Shown: positions 35,358 through 44,009 of the stretch, in pieces
Layout of the letters: every line of letters starts with the position of its first letter
Position numbering within the stretch: position 1 is the stretch's first letter
Made by a program: the position numbers and the translations under genes
From: Lutimaribacter salitolerans
Lineage (GTDB): Bacteria > Pseudomonadota > Alphaproteobacteria > Rhodobacterales > Rhodobacteraceae
Assembly: GCF_042677865.1 (NCBI RefSeq)
Contig: NZ_JBHUDD010000052.1
Span: forward strand, 58,312-122,311
Reading direction: 5' to 3'
DNA length: 64,000 nt
Notes under the pieces: model-generated
The model's database searches: none
What the model saw: only the letters and a program-made list of their open reading frames with translations
Told to the model about the DNA's origin: nothing

Positions 35358-36956
35358 TCAACCGATCGCGGCGGCTTTCACGTCGTCGTCGATGTAATCG
35401 AGGTATTGCGCGAAATTGTCGGCAAACATCTGCACCAGCTTGGCCGCCTGCACGTCATAGGCCTCGGGGTCGTCCCATGTGCGGCGCGGGTCCAGCAGAA
35501 CCTCGGCCACGTTCGGCACGGATACCGGCACGTCAAAGCCGAAATTCTCGTCCTTGCGGAACTCGGAGTCGTTCAGCGTGCCATCCAGCGCGGCCGTCAA
35601 AAGTGCACGCGTCGCGCGAATCGGCATGCGCGATCCGGCGCCATAGGCCCCGCCAGTCCAGCCGGTGTTGACCAGCCAGCAGGTTGCCCCGTGCTTTGCG
35701 ATCTTGTCCTGCAACAGCTTGCCATAGACCTCGGGACGACGCGGCATGAAGGGCGCGCCGAAACAGGTGCTGAAGGTCGGCTCGGGCTCGGTCACACCAC
35801 GCTCGGTCCCGGCCACCTTCGACGTGAACCCGGACAGAAAGTGATACATCGCCTGCGCCGGCGTCAGCCGCGCGATCGGCGGCAGCACGCCAAAGGCGTC
35901 GCAGGTCAGCATGATGACATTCTTGGGGTGACCACCCAAAGCCGTTTCCGACGCGTTCGAGATGTATTCCAGCGGATAGGCGCAGCGCATGTTCGCCGTC
36001 AGGCTGTCGTCTTCGAAATCCAGCTCGAATGTCTCGGGGTCGAAGACCATGTTCTCGATCACCGTGCCGAACTTGTCCGTCGTGGCAAAGATCTCGGGCT
36101 CGGCCTCGGGGTTCAGGTTGATCGTCTTGGCATAGCAGCCGCCTTCAAAGTTGAAGGTGCCGCGATCCGACCACCCATGCTCGTCATCGCCGATCAGCGT
36201 GCGCGCGGGATCGGCCGACAGCGTGGTCTTGCCGGTGCCCGACAGGCCAAAGAACACCGCCGTGTCCACCGGGTTGCCATCGGCATGGTTGGCCGAGCAA
36301 TGCATCGGCATCACGCCCTTTTCCGGCAACAGGTAGTTCAGCAGGGTAAAGACCGATTTCTTGTTCTCGCCCGCGTATTCCGTGCCGCCGATCAGGATCA
36401 TCTTGCGGTCGAAATTCATCGCGATCACGGTCTGGCTGCGGCAGTCGTGCCGCTGCGGATCGGCCTGAAAGCTGGGGCAGTTGATCACGGTGAAATCGGC
36501 CATGAAATTGTTCAGCGCGTCGCGCTCGGGGCGGCGCAGCAGGTGGCGGATGAACAGCCCGTGCCAGGCCAGCTCGGTCACCATGCGCACATTGATCGAC
36601 AGTTGCGGGTCGGCCCCGCCAACCAGATCCTGCACGAAATAGTCGCGGCCCTTCATATGGGCCAGCATATCGGCATAAAGCGCGTCGAACCCTTCGACGC
36701 TCATGGCGGCGTTGTTCTCCCACCAGATCGTGTCGACCACGCTGTCGGTCTTGACCACGTGCTTGTCCTTGGGCGAGCGGCCGGTGAACGTGCCCGTGGT
36801 GACCAGAAACGCGCCACCCTTGCCCAGCGACCCCTCACCCTTCTTGAGCGCGGCTTCGATCAGCGCGGGCTCCATCAGGTTGTAATAGACATTGCCCAAC
36901 CCTTCGATGCCCTGATCTTCAAGCCGGAATTGCGGGTTCACCCGTCCAAATGCCAT
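35358..36956 (-). CDS. pckA: Phosphoenolpyruvate carboxykinase (ATP)
   Basis: This enzyme converts oxaloacetate to PEP with ATP, the entry step of gluconeogenesis. The 532-residue protein has the P-loop GLSGTGKTTLS, the kinase motif IGDDEHGW with the metal-binding Asp residues, and the N-terminal GTFTGRSPKDKHVV. The start MAFGRVNPQ follows AGGAG; 16 extra residues upstream are rejected. Its promoter region is shared with chvI/chvG, an arrangement conserved in many alphaproteobacteria. It complements ccr, ecm and mcd for growth on C2 substrates. Confidence 0.97.
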   Translation of the reverse strand: MAFGRVNPQFRLEDQGIEGLGNVYYNLMEPALIEAALKKGEGSLGKGGAFLVTTGTFTGRSPKDKHVVKTDSVVDTIWWENNAAMSVEGFDALYADMLAHMKGRDYFVQDLVGGADPQLSINVRMVTELAWHGLFIRHLLRRPERDALNNFMADFTVINCPSFQADPQRHDCRSQTVIAMNFDRKMILIGGTEYAGENKKSVFTLLNYLLPEKGVMPMHCSANHADGNPVDTAVFFGLSGTGKTTLSADPARTLIGDDEHGWSDRGTFNFEGGCYAKTINLNPEAEPEIFATTDKFGTVIENMVFDPETFELDFEDDSLTANMRCAYPLEYISNASETALGGHPKNVIMLTCDAFGVLPPIARLTPAQAMYHFLSGFTSKVAGTERGVTEPEPTFSTCFGAPFMPRRPEVYGKLLQDKIAKHGATCWLVNTGWTGGAYGAGSRMPIRATRALLTAALDGTLNDSEFRKDENFGFDVPVSVPNVAEVLLDPRRTWDDPEAYDVQAAKLVQMFADNFAQYLDYIDDDVKAAAIG

Positions 36957-37319
36957 CTGCAAGCTCCTGTAGCCGCGCGCAAAAGCGGCGTTTCCGTCCT
37001 TCAATCCAAAACGCCGGATACAGCGTTCGTGACCGGGCCCGCGTGGTCCGATGCGGGCGTCTTAACATGACGCTTCTGTGAAGGAACAGGACGCTTTCAC
37101 ACAGTTAGCGCAACCAATGAAAGGTTAGCGCAAACGCGCGGCTTTTCGCCGGAGCTGCGCACAGACGGTGTGGCGCTATTGCGCCACTTTGGACTCGATG
37201 CATCGATTTTTAGGGGAAATCCCCGACCAAATCGGCGCGATTCGCAGTTTGTCGTTGCCTGACAAGGGTAAATTCATGAATACTGTGGAAAAATCATAGA
37301 GCAGTACAAGGATACCCCC
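36957..37319. promoter_or_regulatory. Divergent pckA-chvI regulatory region with two GTTAGCGCAA sites
   Basis: The 363 bases contain no supported gene. GTTAGCGCAA occurs twice as direct repeats at 37104-37113 and 37124-37133, with starts exactly 20 bp apart. The second extends to GTTAGCGCAAAC, nearly the palindrome GTTTGCGCAAAC typical of LacI-family operators. A CGCGCGCAAAAGCGGCG stretch lies nearer pckA. The right part is AT-richer (37250-37310) and should hold the chvI promoter. Confidence 0.6.
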
Positions 37320-38021
37320 ATGGCAAAAATCGCCCTTGTGGACGATGACAGGAATATTCTGACATCGGTCGCCATGACACTCGAAGCCGAAGGGTTCGAG
37401 GTTGAAACTTACAACGACGGTCAATCCGCGCTGGACGCCTTCAACAAGAAACTGCCCGACATGGCCGTGCTGGACATCAAGATGCCGCGCATGGACGGGA
37501 TGGATCTGCTGCAGCGCCTGCGCCAGAAAACCCAGATGCCGGTGATCTTCCTGACCTCCAAGGACGACGAGATCGACGAGGTGCTGGGCCTGCGCATGGG
37601 CGCCGATGACTATGTGAAAAAGCCCTTCAGCCAGCGTTTGCTGGTCGAACGCATCCGCGCGCTTCTGCGGCGGCAGGACGCGATGGAAACCGGCGTCGTT
37701 GGCGACACCGAAGAAACCAAGGTGATGGAGCGGGGCAACCTGCGCATGGACCCGCTGCGCCACGCCGTTGCCTGGAAGGGCAAGGATGTATCGCTGACCG
37801 TGACGGAATTCCTGCTGCTGCAGGCCCTTGCGCAGCGTCCCGGTTTCGTGAAATCCCGCGATCAGCTGATGGATGTGGCCTATGACGATCAGGTCTATGT
37901 GGATGACCGCACCATCGACAGCCATATCAAGCGTCTGCGGAAAAAGATGCGCAGCGTAGATAACGATTTCTCGGCGATTGAGACGCTGTATGGCATCGGA
38001 TATCGTTACAACGAAGAGTAA
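37320..38021 (+). CDS. chvI: Response regulator ChvI (OmpR family)
   Basis: The 233-residue regulator has a receiver domain (1-120; acidic pocket DDD at 8-10, phospho-acceptor Asp52 in VLDIKMPRMDG, Lys in YVKKPF) and a C-terminal winged helix (about 135-230; SLTVTEFLLLQALAQRPGFVKSRDQLMDVAYDDQVYVDDRTIDSHIKRLRKK). It pairs with ChvG and in relatives controls envelope, acid and exopolysaccharide responses. Its stop overlaps the chvG start by one base (TAATG). Confidence 0.95.
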   Translation: MAKIALVDDDRNILTSVAMTLEAEGFEVETYNDGQSALDAFNKKLPDMAVLDIKMPRMDGMDLLQRLRQKTQMPVIFLTSKDDEIDEVLGLRMGADDYVKKPFSQRLLVERIRALLRRQDAMETGVVGDTEETKVMERGNLRMDPLRHAVAWKGKDVSLTVTEFLLLQALAQRPGFVKSRDQLMDVAYDDQVYVDDRTIDSHIKRLRKKMRSVDNDFSAIETLYGIGYRYNEE

Positions 38022-39745
38022 TGGCCTTCGCTGAAAGGATGGTCATGCGCGACGTCACGCCTTCACGTGACGGAGATGTCGTTCTGGGTGATGACTACGT
38101 CGCCCCCGACAGCACCGTCGAAAAAGAGCTGCGCGTCAGGCGCGCGCGGCGAGGGTGGTTCTCATTGAACCGCTCTCCCTTGACGCGCAAGATCATCACT
38201 TTCAACCTGATCGCTCTGAACGTGCTGGTCGCGGGCATCCTGTTTCTCAACTCGTCCCGCGATTCCATGGCCGTCGAGCGGGCCAACACCCTGGTCAGCG
38301 AGGCAGAACTGATCGCCGACGTGTTCGAGGCCCGGTTGCCTTCGGACGCCCCTGTCAGCATGGCAACCGGCGACGGTATCGATGTGGCCGGCACGCTGGA
38401 CGGGCTGGACCTGCGCCGCGGGGTCGAGGTGTATGTCTATGACCCCGCCGGCACACTTGTAGGACGGTTTGACGGGGCGGGCGTGACCCGTGCGCTTGAC
38501 CCGAATGCCGCGAGCGATGATCGCACGATCATCGTCGATTTCCTGACCGGGCTGTGGTCGGGCGTGGCCGGCCTGCTGCCCGAGGTTCAGCGCCCGTCCA
38601 CCCCGACACCCGAGGAAAAGGCGGCAGGGATGGTGCCTGACGCGATGCAGGGCGCTACCGGCATGCTGTCGGGACAGACGCAGGACGGCCGCACGCTGTT
38701 CGCCGTGGCCACCCCGATCATGCAAGGCGACACGCCGATCGGTGTCGTCGCGCTGGCCAACAGCTCGACCGAGATTGACCGTGCCGCCCGGATCGAGCGC
38801 GAGCGCGTGCTACGCATGTTCATCATCGCCACGCTGGTCTCGATCGGGCTCAGCCTTGTTCTGGCCTCGACCATCGCGAACCCGATTTCCGATCTGGCCG
38901 AAGCCGCCGAACTGGGCCGGGATCGTGACCAGCGCAAGACCGGCACAGTGGGGCGCATCCGCATCCCCGACCTGACCGCGCGGCCCGACGAGATCGGCCG
39001 CCTGTCGGGGGCGCTGCGCGGCATGGTCGCCGCCCTTTATGAACGGATCGACGGCAACGAACAGTTCGCCGCAGACGTGGCGCATGAGATCAAGAACCCG
39101 TTGGCCTCGCTGCGCAGCGCCGTGGGCAGCCTGCGCATGGTCAAGAAGGAAGAACACCGCGAAAAGCTGCTGGATGTGATCGACCATGACGTGCGCCGGC
39201 TTGACCGGCTGGTCAGCGACATCTCGAACGCCTCGCGTCTGGACAGCGAACTGGTCAAGGAAGAGGAAGAGGCGTTCGACCTGATCAAGATGATCTCGAA
39301 TCTCGGCGAATACCTTGGCCAGCAGGCGCGGCAGGACGGGATCGACTTCATCACTGATCTGCCCGCCCAGCCCATCGTCATCCAGGGGCTGGAGGCGCGG
39401 CTGGCGCAGGTGTTCGTGAACCTTATCACCAACGCGATATCGTTCTGTGAAGAGGGCGACGCGATCCGCGTCTGGGCCCGGCGGCGCGAAAACCGCGTGC
39501 TGATCGTGGTCGAGGATACCGGCCCCGGCATCCCGGATCAGGCGCTGACCAAGATATTCAAACGCTTCTACTCGGAGCGCCCGCAGAACCAGTTCGGCAA
39601 CAACTCCGGCCTTGGGCTGGCGATTTCCAAGCAGATCGTCGAGGCGCATGGCGGCGTGATCTGGGCCGAAAACATCCGTCCCACGGATGTCGACATCACC
39701 TCCGAACCGCTGGGCGCGCGCTTTGTCGTGGGCCTGCCGATCTGA
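38021..39745 (+). CDS. chvG: Sensor histidine kinase ChvG
   Basis: The 574-residue membrane kinase has a cytoplasmic N-terminus, a first helix near residues 55-80 (IITFNLIALNVLVAGILFL), a periplasmic domain to about 262, a second helix (MFIIATLVSIGLSLVLAST), HAMP, the phospho-acceptor His355 in DVAHEIKNPLASL, and an ATPase domain (NLITNAISF, EDTGPGIPDQ, GLGLAISKQIVEAHGG). It should sense envelope stress and phosphorylate ChvI. In-frame ATGs at 38039 and 38045 are alternative starts; an AAAGG precedes the former. Confidence 0.94.
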   Translation: MAFAERMVMRDVTPSRDGDVVLGDDYVAPDSTVEKELRVRRARRGWFSLNRSPLTRKIITFNLIALNVLVAGILFLNSSRDSMAVERANTLVSEAELIADVFEARLPSDAPVSMATGDGIDVAGTLDGLDLRRGVEVYVYDPAGTLVGRFDGAGVTRALDPNAASDDRTIIVDFLTGLWSGVAGLLPEVQRPSTPTPEEKAAGMVPDAMQGATGMLSGQTQDGRTLFAVATPIMQGDTPIGVVALANSSTEIDRAARIERERVLRMFIIATLVSIGLSLVLASTIANPISDLAEAAELGRDRDQRKTGTVGRIRIPDLTARPDEIGRLSGALRGMVAALYERIDGNEQFAADVAHEIKNPLASLRSAVGSLRMVKKEEHREKLLDVIDHDVRRLDRLVSDISNASRLDSELVKEEEEAFDLIKMISNLGEYLGQQARQDGIDFITDLPAQPIVIQGLEARLAQVFVNLITNAISFCEEGDAIRVWARRRENRVLIVVEDTGPGIPDQALTKIFKRFYSERPQNQFGNNSGLGLAISKQIVEAHGGVIWAENIRPTDVDITSEPLGARFVVGLPI

Positions 39746-39746
39746 C

Positions 39747-40211
39747 ATGTCCGCCGCCGCCCCCGTCCCGGGCGCGCCCGGCAGCAGCCCTGATGCTCCG
39801 CTTTTGCTGCACGCCTCGACCGTGGCGATGGCGGGGCGTGCGGTGCTGATCACGGGCTGCTCGGGCGCAGGCAAATCCGCCCTCGCGCTGCAACTGCTGG
39901 CGCTGGGGGCCGTTCTGGTGGCGGATGACATCACCCATCTGTGGCGCGCAGGCCACAATTTGATGGCCGATGCCCCCGACACGATCCGGGGCCGGATCGA
40001 GGCGCGCGGCGTCGGAATCCTGAACGCGCAGCCGCATGGCCCCGCCCCTGTGACCCTTTGCATCGATCTGGACACGCCGGAAACCGATCGCCTGCCGCCC
40101 CATCGCCAGCAGGTGCTTCTGGGTCACGACCTACCGATACTTCACAATCCGGCCATGGGCTGTTTGCCTTCGGCAATCGCACAATATCTCAAGGCTGGAC
40201 GCGCAGCGTAA
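39747..40211 (+). CDS. hprK: Short HPr kinase/phosphorylase (C-terminal domain only)
   Basis: The 154-residue protein consists only of the catalytic domain: Walker A GCSGAGKS (37-44), the Asp pair of LVADDITHLW and the signature RIEARGVGIL. The N-terminal domain present in Firmicute HprK is missing, which is normal for alphaproteobacteria. It would phosphorylate the HPr encoded 1.4 kb downstream on Ser. It starts one base after the chvG stop and belongs to the same operon. Confidence 0.92.
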   Translation: MSAAAPVPGAPGSSPDAPLLLHASTVAMAGRAVLITGCSGAGKSALALQLLALGAVLVADDITHLWRAGHNLMADAPDTIRGRIEARGVGILNAQPHGPAPVTLCIDLDTPETDRLPPHRQQVLLGHDLPILHNPAMGCLPSAIAQYLKAGRAA

Positions 40212-40224
40212 AAGGGTTTCGCCC

Positions 40225-41154
40225 GTGACACAGACCAACCCCGACATCCGCGCCGATCATCGCGTGGTTCTTGTAACCGGTCCTTCCGGGGCCGGACGGT
40301 CGACTGCGATCAACGTACTCGAAGACATGGGGTTCGAGGCGATCGATAACCTGCCGCTGTCTCTGCTGCCCCGCCTGCTGGATGGACCGCTGGGCGGCAG
40401 ACCGCTGGCGCTGGGTCTGGACACGCGCAACCGCGACTTTTCGACCAATGCCCTGATCGAGACCATCGACCAATTGGGCGGCTGGCCCGGCATCACCGCC
40501 GAGATCGTGTATCTCGATTGCCGCGACGACGAGTTGCAGCACCGGTTTTCCGCCACAAGACGGCGGCACCCGATGGCCCCCGCCGAAAGCCCCGAGATCG
40601 GCATCGCGCGCGAAAAGGATCTGCTGATCCCGGTCAGGGCGCGGGCCGATATCCTGATCGACACGTCGGACATGACGCCCCACAACCTGCGCGACGAGCT
40701 GCACGCCCTGCTCAACCCGCAGACCGGCAGCTTCATGGCGGTGACGATAAACTCGTTCTCCTACAAGCGCGGGTTGCCGCGCGGGGTCGACATGGTGTTC
40801 GACGGCCGGTTCCTGCGCAATCCCTACTGGCAGCCGGGCCTGCGCGACGGGGACGGGCGCGACCCGGCGGTGGCCGACTATGTGCAGGGCGACCCGCGCT
40901 TTGCCCCGTTCTTTGAGCGTGTGCACGATCTTGCCCGGATGCTGCTGCCGGCCTACCTGTCCGAGGGCAAGGCGCATTTCGCCATCGGCTTTGGCTGTTC
41001 GGGTGGTCAGCACCGGTCGGTTGCCCTTGCGGAAATGCTGGGCAAGGCCCTTGCGGAAGACGGCTGGCAGGTGTCAATTAGGCACCGAGAACTGGAACGG
41101 CGACAGCCCGCGCAGACCAGCAGCGCAGCTCGCCCGGGCGACAAGGACAGGTAA
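40225..41154 (+). CDS. rapZ: RNase adapter / nucleotide-binding protein RapZ
   Basis: The 309-residue protein has a P-loop GPSGAGRST (19-27) and the RapZ C-terminal block IGFGCSGGQHRSVALAEMLG. In E. coli RapZ senses glucosamine-6-phosphate and directs RNase E to sRNAs; the target in alphaproteobacteria is not established. The start is GTG at 40225. The position between hprK and EIIA is the common alphaproteobacterial order. Confidence 0.93.
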   Translation: MTQTNPDIRADHRVVLVTGPSGAGRSTAINVLEDMGFEAIDNLPLSLLPRLLDGPLGGRPLALGLDTRNRDFSTNALIETIDQLGGWPGITAEIVYLDCRDDELQHRFSATRRRHPMAPAESPEIGIAREKDLLIPVRARADILIDTSDMTPHNLRDELHALLNPQTGSFMAVTINSFSYKRGLPRGVDMVFDGRFLRNPYWQPGLRDGDGRDPAVADYVQGDPRFAPFFERVHDLARMLLPAYLSEGKAHFAIGFGCSGGQHRSVALAEMLGKALAEDGWQVSIRHRELERRQPAQTSSAARPGDKDR

Positions 41155-41157
41155 GGC

Positions 41158-41550
41158 GTGATCGGCATTGTCATCGTCGCGCATGGGGGGCTGGCGCGGG
41201 AATATCTGGCGGCGGTCGAGCATGTCGTGGGCGCGCAACCCGCCATGCGCGCCATCTCGATCGAAGCAGACCATGATCGCGCCGCCAAGCGCGATGAAAT
41301 CCGCGACGCCACTGCAGCCGTCGATCGGGGCGAAGGGGTGGTTGTGGTGACCGACATGTTCGGCGGCTCGCCCTCGAACCTCAGCCTGGCCGCGTGCGAA
41401 GGCGCGGGGCGGCGCATCCTGTACGGCGCAAACCTGCCGATGCTGATCAAGCTGACCAAAAGCCGCCACCTGCCCCTGGGCGACGCCGTGCGCGCCGCGA
41501 CCGAGGCAGGGCGGAAATACATTGACAGCCAGAACATATCAAAAGACTAA
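41158..41550 (+). CDS. PTS EIIA component, mannose family
   Basis: The 130-residue EIIA-Man domain has the phosphorylatable His9 in VIVAHGGLA and VVVTDMFGGSPSNLSL as the family signature. It is not fused to EIIB and no EIIC/EIID permease is nearby, so it most likely has a regulatory role as in other alphaproteobacterial PTS-Ntr systems. The start is GTG at 41158, three bases after rapZ. Confidence 0.93.
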   Translation: MIGIVIVAHGGLAREYLAAVEHVVGAQPAMRAISIEADHDRAAKRDEIRDATAAVDRGEGVVVVTDMFGGSPSNLSLAACEGAGRRILYGANLPMLIKLTKSRHLPLGDAVRAATEAGRKYIDSQNISKD

Positions 41551-41558
41551 AGGCGGCC

Positions 41559-41837
41559 ATGTCGGACAGTATAGAACGCACCCTGAATATCGTTAACGAA
41601 AAGGGGCTCCATGCCCGCGCCTCGGCCAAGTTCGTCGAGATCGTCGAGGGTTTCGACGCCTGCGCCGAGGTCAGCCGAGATGGCCTGTCCGCCGGGGGGG
41701 ACAGCATCATGGGCCTTTTGATGTTGGCAGCGTCGAAGGGAACCACTATTGACGTGCGCACGTCCGGGCCTGACGCTGCGGCGCTTGCCGATGCGCTGGA
41801 AGCTCTGGTAAGAGACCGTTTTGGCGAAGACATGTAG
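41559..41837 (+). CDS. ptsH: Phosphocarrier protein HPr/NPr
   Basis: The 92-residue phosphocarrier has His18 in the motif GLHARASAKF, the site phosphorylated by EI-Ntr, and Ser49 in GGDSIMGLLML, the site matching HprK phosphorylation in Firmicutes. Retention of both sites fits the presence of hprK in the same operon. Enzyme I (ptsP) is not in the window. Confidence 0.95.
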   Translation: MSDSIERTLNIVNEKGLHARASAKFVEIVEGFDACAEVSRDGLSAGGDSIMGLLMLAASKGTTIDVRTSGPDAAALADALEALVRDRFGEDM

Positions 41838-41864
41838 CCCCCGCAAACCGGGGCAAAGGCAAAG

Positions 41865-42755
41865 GTGAAATGGCCAGTGGTGGACAGCACGCATAATCGG
41901 GTGATGCCGAGGAACCGGCGCGAGGTCGTGTTCAACAAATACGACCGGCGCAGCCTGACCTATGCCAACAGCTTTGACGCATCCCTGACATCCACGATCA
42001 TCCGGGCGATGGAGTGGATGACCGGCAAGATCAACATCCTGCGCCGCGTGCGCGAGTTCGAAAAGCGCGGCGCCCCGACCGGGCAGGCGTTCTGGCCCGC
42101 GACCATGGAAGTCATGGGCATCGACCTGCTGACGCCGGAGGAACAACTGGCGCGCATTCCGAAAACCGGACCTGTGGTGTTCGTGGCCAACCATCCGCAC
42201 GGGCTGGTGGACGGGATGATCCTGGCCGACCTGATCGGACGGGTGCGCAACGACTACCGCATCCTGACGCGCTCGCTGCTGACCGGCATCGACGAAAGTG
42301 CTGCGTCCTACATGATCCCGGTGCCTTTCCCGCACCAGCCCGACGCGCAGGAACAGATGATCGAGATGCGCACCCGCGCGATGGAACATCTGGCCGATGG
42401 CGGTCTTGTCGCGCTGTTCCCTTCAGGTGTTGTGGCCACGTCGAAAACCCTGTTCGGCCCGGTGATCGAGGCTGAATGGAACCTGTTCACCTCCAAGATG
42501 ATCCGCCGATCGGGTGCCACCGTGGTGCCGTGCTTTTTCTCGGGACAGAATTCACGCTGGTATCAGATCGCCAACAGGATTTCTCCGGTCTTGCGCCAGG
42601 GGCTGCTGCTGCACGAGGTGGTGCACAGCTTTGACAAGCCGCAGGCCCCGGTGATCGGTCATCCGATCTCGCCCGAGGAATGCGCCGAACGTGGCCGCGA
42701 TCCCCGCGCCTTCATGGCCTGGCTGCGCGAACATACGTTGAATCTGCGCAACTGA
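41865..42755 (+). CDS. PlsC-like lysophospholipid acyltransferase
   Basis: The 296-residue protein has an acyltransferase domain: VVFVANHPHGLVDGMILADLI carries the His/Asp pair and VALFPSGVVATSK the second motif; GATVVPCFFSGQNSRWYQIA follows. Acceptor and chain specificity are unknown. The GTG at 41865 gives the longest product with AAAGG upstream; an ATG at 41904 (MPRNRREVV) may be the real start because the first 13 residues look unlike a protein N-terminus. It follows HPr after 27 bases and could be the operon end. Confidence 0.85.
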   Translation: MKWPVVDSTHNRVMPRNRREVVFNKYDRRSLTYANSFDASLTSTIIRAMEWMTGKINILRRVREFEKRGAPTGQAFWPATMEVMGIDLLTPEEQLARIPKTGPVVFVANHPHGLVDGMILADLIGRVRNDYRILTRSLLTGIDESAASYMIPVPFPHQPDAQEQMIEMRTRAMEHLADGGLVALFPSGVVATSKTLFGPVIEAEWNLFTSKMIRRSGATVVPCFFSGQNSRWYQIANRISPVLRQGLLLHEVVHSFDKPQAPVIGHPISPEECAERGRDPRAFMAWLREHTLNLRN

Positions 42756-42774
42756 CGGGGTCGTCCGGGGCAGA

Positions 42775-42826
42775 GGCTGGGGGGCCAGCCCCCCAGACCC
42801 CCGGGATATTTGTGGAGAGAGGAAAC
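42775..42826. repeat. Palindrome plus CCCGGGATATTTG dispersed repeat, copy 2
   Basis: CTGGGGGG CCAG CCCCCCAG (perfect 8-bp stem) is followed by ACCCCCGGGATATTTGTGG and a purine-rich stretch. The architecture matches the copy at 10678-10745. Confidence 0.55.
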
Positions 42827-42830
42827 AGGG

Positions 42831-42860
42831 AAAAAAGCCTGGCACCGTGACGGCGGTGCC
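42831..42860 (-). terminator. Terminator of the RNase P RNA gene
   Basis: On the minus strand GGCACCG pairs with CGGTGCC around a 6-base loop, and AGGC plus six T follow, about 25 bases after the RNase P RNA 3-prime end. Confidence 0.8.
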
Positions 42861-42885
42861 CGGTGCCGTTTGTTCCGGAATGTCA

Positions 42886-43311
42886 TGCGCGGAGGGCCTG
42901 TAAGCCGGATTTTGTCCCCGGGGTTGCCCCCGGTGGATGACCATTCGTCTGAAGGCACCGTTGCCGATGCCCCTCTAGCTGCCTACCCGAACCCCTGGGC
43001 CAAGACCGGCCCTGCGGCGATATCGGTTGCCCGATCAGCCCGCGCGGGGTTCCTATTCGGCATTGCTCCCGGTGGGGCTTGCCATGCGGGCGCTGTTGCC
43101 AGCCCCCCGGTGGGCTCTTACCCCACCGTTTCACCCTTACCTGCCGCAGGCTCCAGCGACGAACCACTGGCGCGACGGGCGGTCTGTTTTCTGTGGCGCT
43201 TTCCGTCAGGTTGCCCTGCCCGGGCGTTACCCGGCACCGTTGTCTTGTGGAGTCCGGACTTTCCTCGGACGGCAGAGCCGCCCGCGGCCATCCAGCCCTC
43301 CGCGCTCGCCC
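42886..43311 (-). ncRNA. rnpB: RNase P RNA, bacterial type A
   Basis: The catalytic RNA of RNase P, which matures tRNA 5-prime ends. On the minus strand the 5-prime part contains GCGCGGAGGGC followed by the universally conserved GAGGAAAGTCCGGACT (43251-43266 on the plus strand as its complement), and the 3-prime part contains ACAAAATCCGGCTTACAGGC. The two ends pair (GCGCGGAGGGC with GCCCTCCGCGC) to form helix P1, which sets the boundaries to within a few bases. The length of about 426 nt fits alphaproteobacteria. Confidence 0.95.
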
Positions 43312-43314
43312 GAA

Positions 43315-43995
43315 TTAGGCGCTGCGGTTGGCGCGGTCAACGGGAAACCGTTTGGCGAGGTCCTGCGCGGCGGCAAGGCTGGTGAACGCGCCAAAACGCG
43401 CGCGAAAGGCCGCCAGCACCGCGTCATCCGGCGCGCAGTCGGGCGGGGTGGCATAGCCAAAGCCATGCAGCGCGGTGCCAAGGGCCCGCTGCGCGTCCGG
43501 CGAGGTGTTGTGATGGGCAGAGGTCTCGGGCCAGACCGACAGGCCCTGTCGCGCCAGCCTGCGCCAGTCGAACCGCGGGCCGGGGTCGGCTTTACGGCCG
43601 GGGGCCATGTCGGCATGGCCGATCACCCGCTGAGGGGAGATCTGCCAGCGCGACAGGATACCCCCCAACAGGTCCTCCAGCACCCGCATCTGCCGGGCGG
43701 CAAAGGGGTGATCGCCGCGATTGTCCAGCTCGATCCCGATCGAGCGCGAGTTCACGTCGCTGACAGCGCCCCATTGCCCGGCCCCGGCGTGCCAGGCGCG
43801 GGCAGCCTCGTCCACCATCTGCCAGCATGTGCCATCCGCCCCGATCAGGTAATGCGCCGAAACCTGTGCCTGCGGATCGCACAGCCGGTCAAGAGCGGCC
43901 TGCGCGCCCTGCATCGCGGTAAAGTGGATCACCACCATGTCCGGGCGCGCACCCTGTCGGCGCGGGCCGCAATTGGGCGATGGATGCCAGATCAC
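43315..43995 (-). CDS. N-acetylmuramoyl-L-alanine amidase (Amidase_2, AmpD-like)
   Basis: The 226-residue zinc amidase cleaves the bond between muramic acid and the stem peptide. Zn ligands are visible as the His of VVIHFTAM and the His and Asp of GHADMAPGRKADPGPRFDW, with GIELDNRGDHPF between them. No signal peptide is seen, so a cytoplasmic AmpD-type recycling role is likely. The C-terminal 60 residues resemble a small helical PG-binding-like extension. A GTG at 43995 (VIWHPSPN) is chosen because longer starts overlap the upstream lipoprotein gene. Confidence 0.85.
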   Translation of the reverse strand: MIWHPSPNCGPRRQGARPDMVVIHFTAMQGAQAALDRLCDPQAQVSAHYLIGADGTCWQMVDEAARAWHAGAGQWGAVSDVNSRSIGIELDNRGDHPFAARQMRVLEDLLGGILSRWQISPQRVIGHADMAPGRKADPGPRFDWRRLARQGLSVWPETSAHHNTSPDAQRALGTALHGFGYATPPDCAPDDAVLAAFRARFGAFTSLAAAQDLAKRFPVDRANRSA

Positions 43996-44009
43996 GCCGG
44001 TCAGCGGGT

